A stretch of DNA of 64,000 bases from Lumbricus terrestris (lineage: Eukaryota; Annelida; Clitellata; Crassiclitellata; Lumbricidae). The notes under the pieces were generated by a model that searched no databases, had not been told where the DNA came from, and was given only the letters and a program-made list of their open reading frames with translations. Positions 1 to 12,900 of this stretch are shown piece after piece. The DNA is taken from NCBI GenBank assembly GCA_949752735.1, contig OX457042.1, positions 34,585,789 to 34,649,788 of the forward strand, in the 5' to 3' direction. The translations under genes were made by a program, and so were the position numbers. Positions within the stretch are counted from its first letter, which is position 1, and every line of letters starts with the position of its first letter.

Positions 1-368
1 TACTTTTAAAAGTTACTATCCAAAAAGTTGTTAATGGTAATAACGGGTCTTTTACAATTTTTTCGACCGACTCGTTGACCTGCATTAATGTTAGGTCTAT
101 ATGTAAATACAGATGTGACAAGCAAGTCCATAAACAGACAAATAAAACCAAAAAAGTCAGAAATTATAGCCAATTATTTTAAAAGCAACTATCCAACACT
201 TCAGCCAAGTACTGTTTAAAAGTTACAATCCAACACTCCTCAGGAACAACATCTGCAGTGGTAACACAGATGCAGCACGAATAGCAATATGTTAAAATCA
301 AACTGAAACCTTTGTACCAATTCACAGCACACCAAATGCAAACACACTCCAGCAGAAATTTCAGAACA

Positions 369-426
<58 letters not shown>
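369..426. repeat. (AT)n microsatellite
   Basis: Uninterrupted at dinucleotides in the ALDH intron/downstream region. Confidence 0.95.
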
Positions 427-429
<3 letters not shown>

Positions 430-972
430 ATATATAATAGCCATGTACACACACACACATATATAATAATAAATGCACAATTACACATGCGGCCTGTGAA
501 GATATACATGTATGTACAGTGTAGCACATGATTACAGAATTCGCAAAGCTTAGAGATTGAGAGAAATTTTGCATAATTCCATACCTGACATAGCTCACAA
601 AAGGATCAGCAATTTATAATTCATATGCCCTTGCGGCTAATCCAATATCTCAGCCAATTATTTTTTAAAGTTACTATCCAACACTTTAGTATGTTGCAAA
701 AACCTGTTAAAGCAAATGTCCAAAACTTTAGCCAATTATTTTTTAAAGGAACCATCCAACACTTCAGCCAATTACCTTAAATTAAAAATTTTCACACTAT
801 GCAGCTAGGTTTAGCCACGGGATTTTCAAAAAAGCAACACTATGAAGTATTACTACAAGCATCATACATTACTACTGCATTACTACAAGTATCATATATA
901 TATATAATTATATATATATATATATAATTATATACTATAATATATAAATATAGAAGTCTATATAGAAGTTAC

Positions 973-3900
973 CGGAGTAATGGCTCCAACTACTCCAACT
1001 GGTTCGTGCCTTGTGAAGCAGAAATTAGTTCCATCTGCAGACAGAAACGCACACAAAATGCTTCACAGTTATTTTAAAGGTAGATGGCAAATCTAACATA
1101 TGAGACAGTGGTGCAAAAACTGAAGCATAACTATCTGAAGGAGCAGCACAGTTTGCATTTAATATTCCTCATTTAATATTCCGCCTCTTTCAAAGTCAAA
1201 CCGCATCTCGCCACAACTGTTGATCACCCTTGAAATCCATGCATTTCAGAACGTTGAATATTAAAAATAAACAAATCTGAATGTAAATATGCTCTGGTAA
1301 TCATATACCACTTTGTATGGCCAAAACATTAAGACATCAAGCTGTGAACACATTCAAACTTTCTCACTCTGGCCACATATAATTCAAACAGCATAAATGT
1401 AGCCATATTCTGTTCAAGGTACACCAAAAACGAATTGGTCATCACAACTGAACAATCTTTCAGAAAGTTTTAATTGCTGCACATCAAAATTGGATCACGA
1501 TACAAATAGGTCAATGGCTCTTTCAAAAGCTGAATACTCACTGGCAGGAATTGTTTGTCCAACAATTTTGTCTGCAAGTCCCGCGTTGTACCTCAAGATA
1601 CCAGCCGTCATGTTGAGGTCGCCATTATAGGCGTTCACGAAAGGCTTTCCATTGTCAAGTGTCTCAAGAGTCTTGAAAACAAAAATTAAGCGTGATTGGA
1701 TACATACACTGCACAAATAGTACACAATCAATTAATTAATTAATTATGCATGTGCATATTAATGACATTGATAAATTTGTTTATTCAATAGACTTGATCT
1801 CTTCGTTCTTTCCTCTAGAACTGCTATGGCTCAGTCTCGATCATTTGCTTCAATTGGTCCTTCTGTTTGGAATGTGCTTTCTCATTTTGCTCAACACTTC
1901 TGTCTGAAAGTCTCCTTTCTCTCTTATCAAAACCTGCTTCAATTCATGGGTTCTTGCACACTGGGAGCACCTCCCAACAGATCCATCCTACTAGAGGCGC
2001 TTGATAAACGATTAAATATAACACAACATGCAGAATTAGGTGATACGCAAAAGCATCTGACTTTTTGTTCAGCAAAAGATGGTTTAAAATTGGAACATAC
2101 AGTTTATAAAGCTTTGGCCAACCACAATACTTCAAATCATCAGTCCGCATAAGCAGATTTATCATTATTCAACAAGGTCATCTGATTATATTTCTGACTT
2201 CTGACATTGGCTGCATGCATTTAACAGCCAGACACCACATGCAGACTACTGATAAGAAATAACCAGCTGTTGCTCCTCAAATGGGCCTATCACATGCAGT
2301 GAGAATTTGATCAATGTTCAACTATAAATACCTCAACCTCGACATTTACTGCCATTCAATTTCATGTCAGTAGAGTGCAGTCAGGCAGCTGGTACAATAG
2401 ATACCAGGTTAATCAAAGTACGATGACACACCATTAAAAATGTACTACCAACCAATAAATCTAATATTTACATAAATCTTACAAGTGAAACCAAAGAGAC
2501 ACAACCGTGGGTATGACGTATCAGCAACTTCATGAGCGCTTATGGCTATTAAAAGCAATTTTCACTTATTCAACAATCCGGCTGACAGACTGCAACCGGT
2601 CACAGTGATCAGTTGTCTCGAATAACATCAATCTTAACTACCAACAGAACAGACAGCCTGCACAATACAAGAGCGCTAATAGCAGCCTACAAAGCACGTC
2701 TATCTATCACATCTATGGGGGGCTCGGTAGAGTAATGGATAACACGCTGGCGTAGAGTGCGAGAGGTAGTGAGTTCGAGCCCCCGTTGGGCGGATATGCT
2801 TTGTAGGCTGCTATTAGCGCCATGTATTGCAGGCTATCTGCTCAGTTAGTATAGTTAAGATTTGTGTATTCTGTGATCTCCGTTCTTGTGAATTGTTTAA
2901 ACTGCATAATTGTACACTGTAACCGGTTGCAGTCTGTCAACCAGATTGTTGATTAAACGAAAAATATTATTAAAAAAATATATTTTTAATTTTTTTATTA
3001 TTATTATCTTAAGGGGGGCCTTCAGGAATCGAACTCCGCTCTGCTGATCTTTTTTCATGCCAGTTATCCAATATGCCATCAGGTCTCTTTCCCCCCACTC
3101 TATGATCTTCGCAAAGACAGTGTGCGTGGTCAGCATACCCATTACCAGATCAGTTCATTACAAACACAGGTGAGGCACAATACTCCCCACCACCTAAAGG
3201 TTTTCGTTACATGTTTTCGCTATATAATTAGTTTCGACTGGTTTCGTTTCACTTATCATGTTTGGCAGGAACAGCAGGTCTTAGTTTTTATATTGTTATT
3301 GTTTTTCCTTTAGTTTTGGTTTAGCTAACTAAATCCTTAAGTTTTCATTAACAAAAGGCTTTGTTTTAGTTAACGAAAATTAGTTAATGAAAACTAGACT
3401 ACCCGGTAGGGATGATTTGAAACTGTCCTGCTGATCAAACACACAGTACTCTAACCACTACTCTTACATATAGACTCCCATCAAATCAGTATCAGATCAG
3501 ATTATTAGATAATTTTACTACAAATTACAAACTATTTCAGTTTCATATCGAAAGTGACAGTGACTTACAGCTAGTTTGCTCTCACATCGAAAGTGACAGT
3601 GACTTACAGCTAGTTTGCTCTCACATCGAAAGTGACAGTGACTTACGGCTAGTTTGGTCTTGTCGCGATCAACGAGGTCAGCCAATTTGGAGAGCAGCCT
3701 CCCTCTTGCAGAAGCATCCAACTGACGCCAGGCAGAATTCCTCTTGAACGCCGCCTTAGCTGCCGCAACTGCTTTGTCAACATCAGCCTACAGTCACCAC
3801 AATAATTAGTTAATACAATTTGTTTTTATTTAGTTACTTATTTATTACATGCATCGTATCACACTCGTAGAGGCATCGGGAATGTGGGCCAATGAATCTG

Positions 3901-6900
3901 TGGATCAATGAATGAAAAATATATGTGGAATATGACAGCAATAATCTACCTCTCTGATAAAGAAAGAAATTTTCCCTTACGAGTTATACGATTCAAAAAA
4001 TGTTCAGTTCCATATCCGAGGTTCAAGTTCTCTTTTGTGTGGGTATTCACCGAACACAATGGTGCAAATAACTGGCATGCCGATGATACATGACAGACTT
4101 CTGTCGATAAAAGTCATACTGAAATGTCCTTCTAATGCCATATTCAGAAGCTGCATCAAGAACAATAACATAGCTCAAGGAATAAACTTGAAGTATTCTT
4201 CTACATCTGAACTAAACATGGGATCCTGTTTCCGGCTGTATTATTTCAGAATTCATGGTATAATAAATGAGTTTTAAAAGAGAATCCATTGTCCCACTGT
4301 TACCTCAAACTCATAATAAGTAAAAGATTTTTATATTACAATTAACATACATGCATTCAACCAAACTTCTTGCTTCACGTTATTTAACTAATACTGAAAG
4401 TCGTAAACTTATCTGCAATTAGAATAGAAGTGAGCTGTAGATTTAACAGCACCAGTATGTCATTAGCAAAGCATTTATAGTATTTGTGCTAAACAAGAAT
4501 CAAAGCTTAAAGAGTAAGCTTGAAACTTGTTCAGAAAGTGTCATAATGCAAGGCCACACCATCTCAAACCTTTTGCCATATAAAACATAGTCAACAATCT
4601 TTACCAAAACATTGTTTGTGCATCCATAAAGAATTGCTTAAAATAAAGCAAAAATAGTAAGCTGCAATATAGGAAGTTGAACAAATGTATCACTTTAAAA
4701 CCTCACAGTATAGCGATATGCCGAAAAATTATTAACTGGATAAACACAATAAGAAGCAAACAACTGACCTTGTCACCTTCCTGGATGTCTGCAATCTTTT
4801 CCTCAGTCGCAGGGTTGATTGTAGGAAAGGTCTTCCCACTCACTGAGTTCACATACTCATTATTGATGAAAATCTGTTCAACAAAATCAATTCACAAATC
4901 ATTACTGGAGAATGCATAAATCAAATGGTTTATTAAATCACCAAAGCAAGTCCTGTTCACAGAGAAGAGCACACAATGCAAACTTGGAGTTGCTTATGTA
5001 AATATGGCCATTCAAGCACACACATGTCGAAATCCAGCTAAAACCACACGTCACGCAAACCCAATATCCCAGGCAGCTTCAATGTAAACATTCATTTTTG
5101 GTTTCACAACTGGAATACTGCAACTGCAAGGTCTAGTATTCAACTGTTTAATCCCTTAATGCATAGGTTCCCACTCACTTAATAGTTCATGCTCATCGCT
5201 AAAGGGTTAAAGAGATTTCTGCAACTCATGTCTCGGTCATAAACTCAAGCTAACCTAGTATGAGAAATATGATGATGATGATGATGATGATTTCTCTGCC
5301 CGAAGGCGGGTCCATTGGCTTTCATGCTCTGTGGATGAAATAAGTGAGGTGGTTTCCCTGATGCTTTGCTAACATACAATTATGGGTGAGCAACTTGTCC
5401 ACGGTCGCTACGCAGTGGCTTAAAGAAGATAGGAACCTGCAACCATTCGGTTACAAGGCACAGAATTTACCGCTACAGCGGCTACACTGTCGTGTCCCAT
5501 ATAATGATAAGTATTTTGCAAAAACCTAAAAGTAACTGTCCAACATTCAAATCTTAGAAAGTTCTTCAATGTCGCTGTAATAATGTACCAACTGAAGCTC
5601 TGCGAAGAGTAAAGTTGAAGGACAAAGTGAAAAGTGGAAATTGCTTGGATCAAATAAGGGTTGTTTGTCACAGGAGACATGCACTAGGGTACACAATTAT
5701 TTGTCATTAGTGAGAAAGAAACTTTGTATTTTTTGCCAACAGTAATACCCTAACCAAAATACAAATCAACAAATCGACCTCAGTCACAGTACACTTCTAC
5801 TACAAATTCACAAATAGACAAAGAGCTTCAAGCACAAAGTTCAATTCAATTCGTTTATTGAACTCAGGAGATACATTTTACAGTTAAACAGAACAGCAAC
5901 AGAACAAATGTAACAAAACAAATCAACTAACATGCTACAACAATTCAGCAATAACATAAATAAACCAATGCAAAAAAGATTCAACACTTGCCAACGAAGT
6001 TCTCTAGAGTACCAAAGCGTTAATAGTAAACATACAAAGTAGGAGGTGCACGCTTGTTAACACATCTGCAAGGGTACCTCTTTGAATTATAGTCTCTCAT
6101 TTATCAGCCTGTCAAACTGCCTTGTAACGGTTTGAGAATGGACCAAGGGTCAATTTTTGCCAGAAGGTCTTGCTATTCAACTGTTGGTCACACATGTATA
6201 AACTTAGTCTTTGCTGTTGCCACATCGTGAAAGGCGGCTATTCAATAAACGTTTGATTGTATGCAAAGTCCTGGCGAGTTTGATTAAACCCACCAGTTGA
6301 ATGTATTCAAAAAGGCCATCAGGTACTCAATAGATACCGGTAATAATAATATAATAGATAATAGATCTTCAGTCCCTGTACTTAGTAGGACGTTACATGG
6401 TTACAACACCTTCTGGCTGTATCTCTGCTAGAGTCAAAACTCTATTAAATTATTCATACAAAGGAGGGAGGACAAAAATCAGAGACAAGTCATGTCCTAG
6501 ATATTAAACCACCAGCCAAAGTCCACAGACAGTCTACAGGCATTCAGGCAATTGAAACAGCCACACGATATCAGGAGGAGGCTAAGCAGTATATCAGCAA
6601 GTCATTGTAGCTTAAAAAGATATTTTGCCTCGGGTTAGTTCATCCCCAACACTCTAGCACGACTACAGTCGAGGGTATACACACTATACAGCATGTACTC
6701 ACCTCACAAATACTTATAGTACTGGGAAAATGACTTGCAGACAATCCTATAGGTAACTGCCAGGGCTTTTTTAACGTGCAGTTGTACACAAAATGTGCAG
6801 TTGTAGAAGCATCTCTGTACAGTTAAAACTAACAAAAAGGTCATTGTCATCCGATTGAGAGTAATTTAACATGGATGGTTGGAAAGGAAAGAACGAGTTG

Positions 6901-9900
6901 TGCAGTTATAAAAATTCCTTAAAAACAGCCCTGGTAACTGCATCTTCTACTATTAACCTTTAATTTTACCACTGAAGCCCTGCTCTCTAGGGTCATTCCG
7001 CCTCAATTCAACAAATGGCTCCAGGTCGACCATCTTGGATTTTAATGAAAATTTTTCAGAATGTTTATTATGGTATTAGAGGAAACTATGCAAAATTTTA
7101 GATCAAAATCTTAAGTAGTTTTGAAGATATTAATTTTCAAAGACGTCTGGGGTGACCTCGTTTTCGACGTTTTGGGAGTCGCATCTAAATTTGTAACAAC
7201 GTTCAGAAGCTCATAACTTCATTAATATAGCAGATAATTTTATGAAATTTTCAGGATGTTTAGTCTTTGTGGTTTAGATGACATGCTGAAGAAATGAAAG
7301 ATCAGTCTTAAAAATTCTGATGTTAGGACCCAACTGAAAATGGTTAAAAAAAACTTGCGGATGTCTGACGATCATACTTTGCTGCCCTGGTGTGGCCAAA
7401 TTGAATTTTTAAAAAAGAATATTTAAACAACTTGTGATACTAATGTACTTTCTCTACAAAAATATGCAAAAATTTTGAATTTCTGATGCATGCCTACTAC
7501 CATATGGCCTTCCAAATTTGGAAAATTCCATTCCGAAGACCATTTTCAAGGTCAAAGATCATCATGTTTGTTAGGTCAGGGGTTCTCAAACTGTGGTACG
7601 CGTACCCCCAGGGGTACGCCAGGCGCCGGTAAGGGGTACGCGAAAAATTCCAGAAATATAATTTTTTGGGAGTTTATGGACTTTGTGTCCATCTTTCTTT
7701 GATTAGTAGCGATTTTAAGTTTTTAATGTTTCAACATATAACGGCATCATCATTTCTTTCGTTCACAGCATATAGGCTAATTAAACTCATTTACAATGCA
7801 GTGCATGCAACATATTTATGATTAGGTCTATTACTATAATTTTGAAACAAATAATGTATAAATGGTTGAAAGATCCAAAGCCATTTAGTTTCTCAGTCCA
7901 TATAGAGCTCAAATAGCAGAGAGCTGAATTGGCCAAATGATTAATTTCTGGTCGAGCTTTACATTTTGTGATTCCTTTCAACACGTCATATCTGGGTGAA
8001 ACTGTTAACTATTCTTGCTTTCAAAAGGAAACATGGGGTAAATATGCGTTTGAAATTGACAAATATTAAACCAGATAATTATTGCAAATCCGTGTTAGCC
8101 TCAAGAAGCCCACAGCACTATATAGGTTGGCTCTTTCCTCTTTCTTACAGAGGTTATAGAACAATTTTCCATTTTAAATTTGTTGATAAGATTACATGAA
8201 TCAAAACTAAATTTTGCTCCCTATATAGGGGCCTAGGCCTATAGACTCGAATAAACGATGCCACGATTAAATGAACTTTTAGTTGTCACTGCCAGGGCCA
8301 TTGCAATGGCATTAATTTCTGTTTCTGATCTGACTTTGCTGGGGGTACGCCACCATTCGATTTTTCTACTTGGGGGTACAATAAAAATAAAGTTTGAGAA
8401 CCCCTGTGTTAGGTCATGGAGCAATAAAATTTACATCATTGGAAAGAGCAGCTCAGATACTCTAAGTTCACCAAAAATTGTGATGGTGTCTCTTCTTGTT
8501 TGTGCAATATTATTTTTTCAATTGTGGCAGTTTTCTGCATTCGCAAGTTTATAATGGAGTCAATATCAGGGCATTATATTGTGAAATAATATCTGTAATA
8601 AGTCAATTTGTTCAGATTTCAGTCTCCTCATCTTCCTCAGGTCTTGAAGTTATTAGGTGGATGTCTAACTTGATGAGTCACTATCATATGAAAGATATAT
8701 CTAAGAGATACACATGCCCGAAAAAATGTAAATTGGCATTTGTGCAACATTTACAAATTTATAAATTTAAAATCTCAAGGATTACCGCCCAGATTTTTGC
8801 ATATTTGGAAAGAACACAAAAAACTGATTAGATGAAAAAAATATCAGTCCTCTGGTTAATTTCCTGGCTGTGACATGGCAGTCCAAACTTGGTGTATCAG
8901 GCCGTTTCTTGTGAATGACGCAATATGGCATTTGTACAGCATCTGCAGATTTATTAATTGAAAATCACAAGGACTACCACCCATATTCTTGCATATTTGG
9001 AAAGAGCACAAAAAACTGATTAGATGAAAAAAATATCAGCCCACTGGTTAATTTCCTAGCCGTGATATGACAGTCCAAACTTGATGGATCGTGCCGTTTT
9101 CTCGTGATTAGCTTTTAATTCAAGTGGCACAAAATTAATCACAAAATACGGCACGATCCATCAAGTTTGGACTGTCATATCACGGCTAGGAAATTAACCA
9201 GTGGGCTGATATTTTTTTCATCTAATCAGTTTTTTGTGTTCTTTCCAAATATGCAAAAATCTGGGTGGTAGTCCTTGTGATTTTAAATTTATAAATTTGT
9301 AAATGTTGCACAAATGCCAATTTACATTTTTTCGGGCATGTGTATCTCTTAGATATATCTTTCATATGATAGTGACTCATCAAGTTAGACATCCACCTAA
9401 TAACTTCAAGACCTGAGGAAGATGAGGAGACTGAAATCTGAACAAATTGACTTATTACAGATATTATTTCACAATATAATGCCCTGATATTGACTCCATT
9501 ATAAACTCGCGAATGCAGAAAACTTCCACAATTGAAAAAAATATATTGCACGAACAAGAAGAGACACCATCACAAATTTTGGTGAACTTAGAGTATCTGA
9601 GCTGCTCTTTCCAATGATGTAAATTTTATTGCTCCATGACCTAACAAACATGATGATCTTTGACCTTGAAAATGGTCTTCGGAATGGAATTTTCCAAATT
9701 TGGAAGGCCATATGGTAGTAGGCATGCATCAGAAATTCAAAATTTTTGCATATTTTTGTAGAGAAAGTACATTAGTATCACAAGTTGCTTAAATATTCTT
9801 TTTTAAAAATTCAATTTGGCCACACCAGGGCAGCAAAGTATGATCGTCAGACATCCGCAAGTTTTTTTAAAACCATTTTCAGTTGGGTCCTAACATCAGA

Positions 9901-12900
9901 ATTTTCAAGACTGATCTTTCATTTCTTCAGCATGTCATCTAAACCACAAAGACTAAACATCCTGAAAATTTCATAAAATTATCTGCTATATTAATGAAGT
10001 TATGAGCTTCTGAACGTTGTTACATATTTAGACGCGACTCCCAAAACGTCGAAAACGAGGTCACCCCAGACGTCTTTGAAAATTAATATCTTCAAAACTA
10101 CTTAAGATTTTGATCTAAAATTTTGCATAGTTTCCTCTAATACCATAATAAATATTCTGAAAAATTTTCATTAAAATCCGAGATGGTCGAACTGGAACTT
10201 TCTGAAAAATTTGTTGATTTGACATGGAATGACCCTCTAGCCATTACTTTCTGCCACAAATCATAAACCAACTCCTTTGTAATCATAATCGTAATCTCCA
10301 AATTTTTAGAGCACCACTCGAAAGCCAAGCACAGGGCACCAGCCTATTCACGAGCGCTGAACTCATCCAGCCCAAAATCTTCCAAATTCTCTCCCATCTT
10401 GTTCAATACCAGAGTCATTCTGTGCTATTTTCTGGACAAAATTACCTATGGTCCTATTGAAAGACTGTGCAGTGTGCATCCACCAAACCATGCTCCCAGT
10501 ATTTCCAAAATAACCAACCACGTTGGTTGCAGACTGCACCAATTACTGGTCTGAAAAGTTCATTGTTCGCTCATCTGCATAAATATATATACATATATAT
10601 ATACACACATATATATATACATATATATATTCCACTAGCCCAGAATTTTCCAGTCATAACACTTTCATCAACCTTATTTCAGCAAAGCATATACTAGGCT
10701 AAATACACTATTAAACAACAGCTGGTGCAGACTCTGCTTCATCCCCCAGAGGCATAAATCAATCACTCGGTTTATTCTTCATTCCAGGCTACTGATCACA
10801 ATATCTGATATCAATAAACAAAAATATTTTATCAACCCTTTCCAACAGTTGTAATGTTTCATGACTAGGATAATGAAAGCAAAGTAAAGTGCTCAAGATC
10901 AGATCAGACAAGGCTAATTGAACACACGCACACATGCACACGCACGCACACACACACACTAACGATCTGTTCCTGAACTGCTCCTGACAAGCTGCATGGT
11001 TCCAGATGTGAACTCTGACCATTGCAATTAACACAATTAACCCCTGACACTTTTACAGCAGTGAATCTGCTCACAACTTTGATTTATAAAAGAACAAATA
11101 CATAGCAAATTGTTGTCAGTAAAAATAAAACACAAATCCTGCCACAACAAGCAATGGCTTGCCTGCCATATATAGACATCAATATATACACTATACAGTA
11201 GCGGGGTCAGACAAGTTAGTTTAATAGCATATAATTAAATGAGTTCTTTCTACTGTCCCTCTCCCTCCATGGAACACTTAAATACAATACAATACAATAC
11301 AATACAACTATGTATATGATGCTGTCCTCTATAGTTCAAAATGCACACACGAACATACAACAGAACAAACAGCAATGGTACGAAAACTGTGCTTGAAGCA
11401 CCTGTTCCGAGTCCTAACCCAGTGACCACAGCAGTCCAAGCTTGAAGTCAAGCTCTCTGCATTACAAGCTGACATTCTATCCATCTGTCTACTGTGCCCT
11501 ACTTATACATATACAAATGCACATTGCACCTGGACCTGGTAACCCAACTTGTTGCAACGCCTACCTAGATTCTGACTACCTCAAGCAGAGGCAGCTATCT
11601 TGTCAGACAAAGTGGGAGGATGCTTTTGACCTGTGTCAAGATAAATTAGGCAAGCTGACGTTCTACCCATCTTTCTACTGTGTCATATACTTATACATAC
11701 AAATGCACCTGGTATTCTGACTTGAAGCAATGCCTACCTAAATTCTGACTACCTCAAGCAGAGGCAGCTATCTTGTCAGACAAGTAGGAGGATACTTTTG
11801 ACCAGTGTCAAGATAAATAAGCAGCAATCACAGGAAATTCATTTGACCTCTTTTGTGCACGGAGATGTGTTAAAAAGTAGGTGGAAGGCACTTTGTAATG
11901 GCATGTAGCCTGATGATGAAGATATAAATACATCTACACGAGATCTAAAGCAAATTGATTTAATTAGTTTTAACCTCGTTTTCGGACAAGGAAACTGCAT
12001 TAAAAAAGACAGTGACAAGCACTTTACCGCGGTTTTAACATAGGTGCAATCAGTGCGGTGCACCAACTGCTTTGAGCCAAGTTTTGTTGCTGCCTATTGG
12101 GTAAAAGTCTTATGCGAGCCTCAGTCCCACTGAAACTTTTAGTAAAATCAGTAAGTGTAAGAAAACATTAATTTAACTAAATTCACTTATGGTGCGTGCT
12201 TGCCTACTGGCACGTTTTTGTATCTTGTAAAACAGAATTCATACGTTGAAGTCCAGAATATTATTATCCTACAATATGTTGATATTTTCATGCGTAATTT
12301 TGACTGAATGTGACGCAACGCTACTAGTCGGAATTTCCTCCGCTGAACAGTCTTTTAGTGCCCTGTGTCGTTTGAAAACTCATTTGCGCAGGACAATGAC
12401 AACCAATAGATCTTCTGACTTGGCGTTCTTGTCAATTGAGAACGATCTTACAAATAACTTGCAACTGGACCAAGTTGTTAACGCTTTCATGTCAAAAAAA
12501 CCGAGACGTGGGATTTGGACTGTTTAGCGTATGCACAACACATTTATCTGCAGAGACTCAGAGTTAACCACAGTGCGTGACTGAGAGATAGGTCTGAAAA
12601 TTTAGACTGATGTTTTGGCTTACCTGATTTATTTTGCCTATGACATCTAAACATTTGCTGCAGAAGGCAGTGACCTATCGTTTGCGTATTTGAGATTGGT
12701 CAGATCTTTTGAGAAAATAAAGTGTTAACGGGTTCTATGACTTCTGTTTAGGCACATATATAAGGTATTAGGCCTATTATGTACATAATTTATAGCCCTA
12801 ATGCACGCGGAACATTGCTTTGGACAAAAACGGTCGCTCAACCGGCACGCGCCTCTGTGGTAGCTTTTGCATGACGTTCCCAGAACCTTAAAAACGGCTC

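Larger units (their letters stand above)
6990..10235. mobile_element. Large palindromic (foldback) DNA element
   Basis: Two inverted arms, 6990-9110 and 9136-10235, are separated by a 25-bp loop. Termini are GGGTCATTCC and its complement, flanked on both sides by TCTA, a candidate 4-bp target duplication. A sampled 146-nt stretch of the arms differs at about 6 positions. The left arm is longer because it holds an 830-bp hAT insertion and a second copy of a 192-bp unit. No transposase recognised; superfamily unknown. It lies in ALDH intron 1. Confidence 0.85.

Noticed and set aside
8496..9557. Two nearly identical 111-codon ORFs on opposite strands
   Set aside because: They mirror each other only because of the palindrome; the sequence shows no known domain and may be non-coding.
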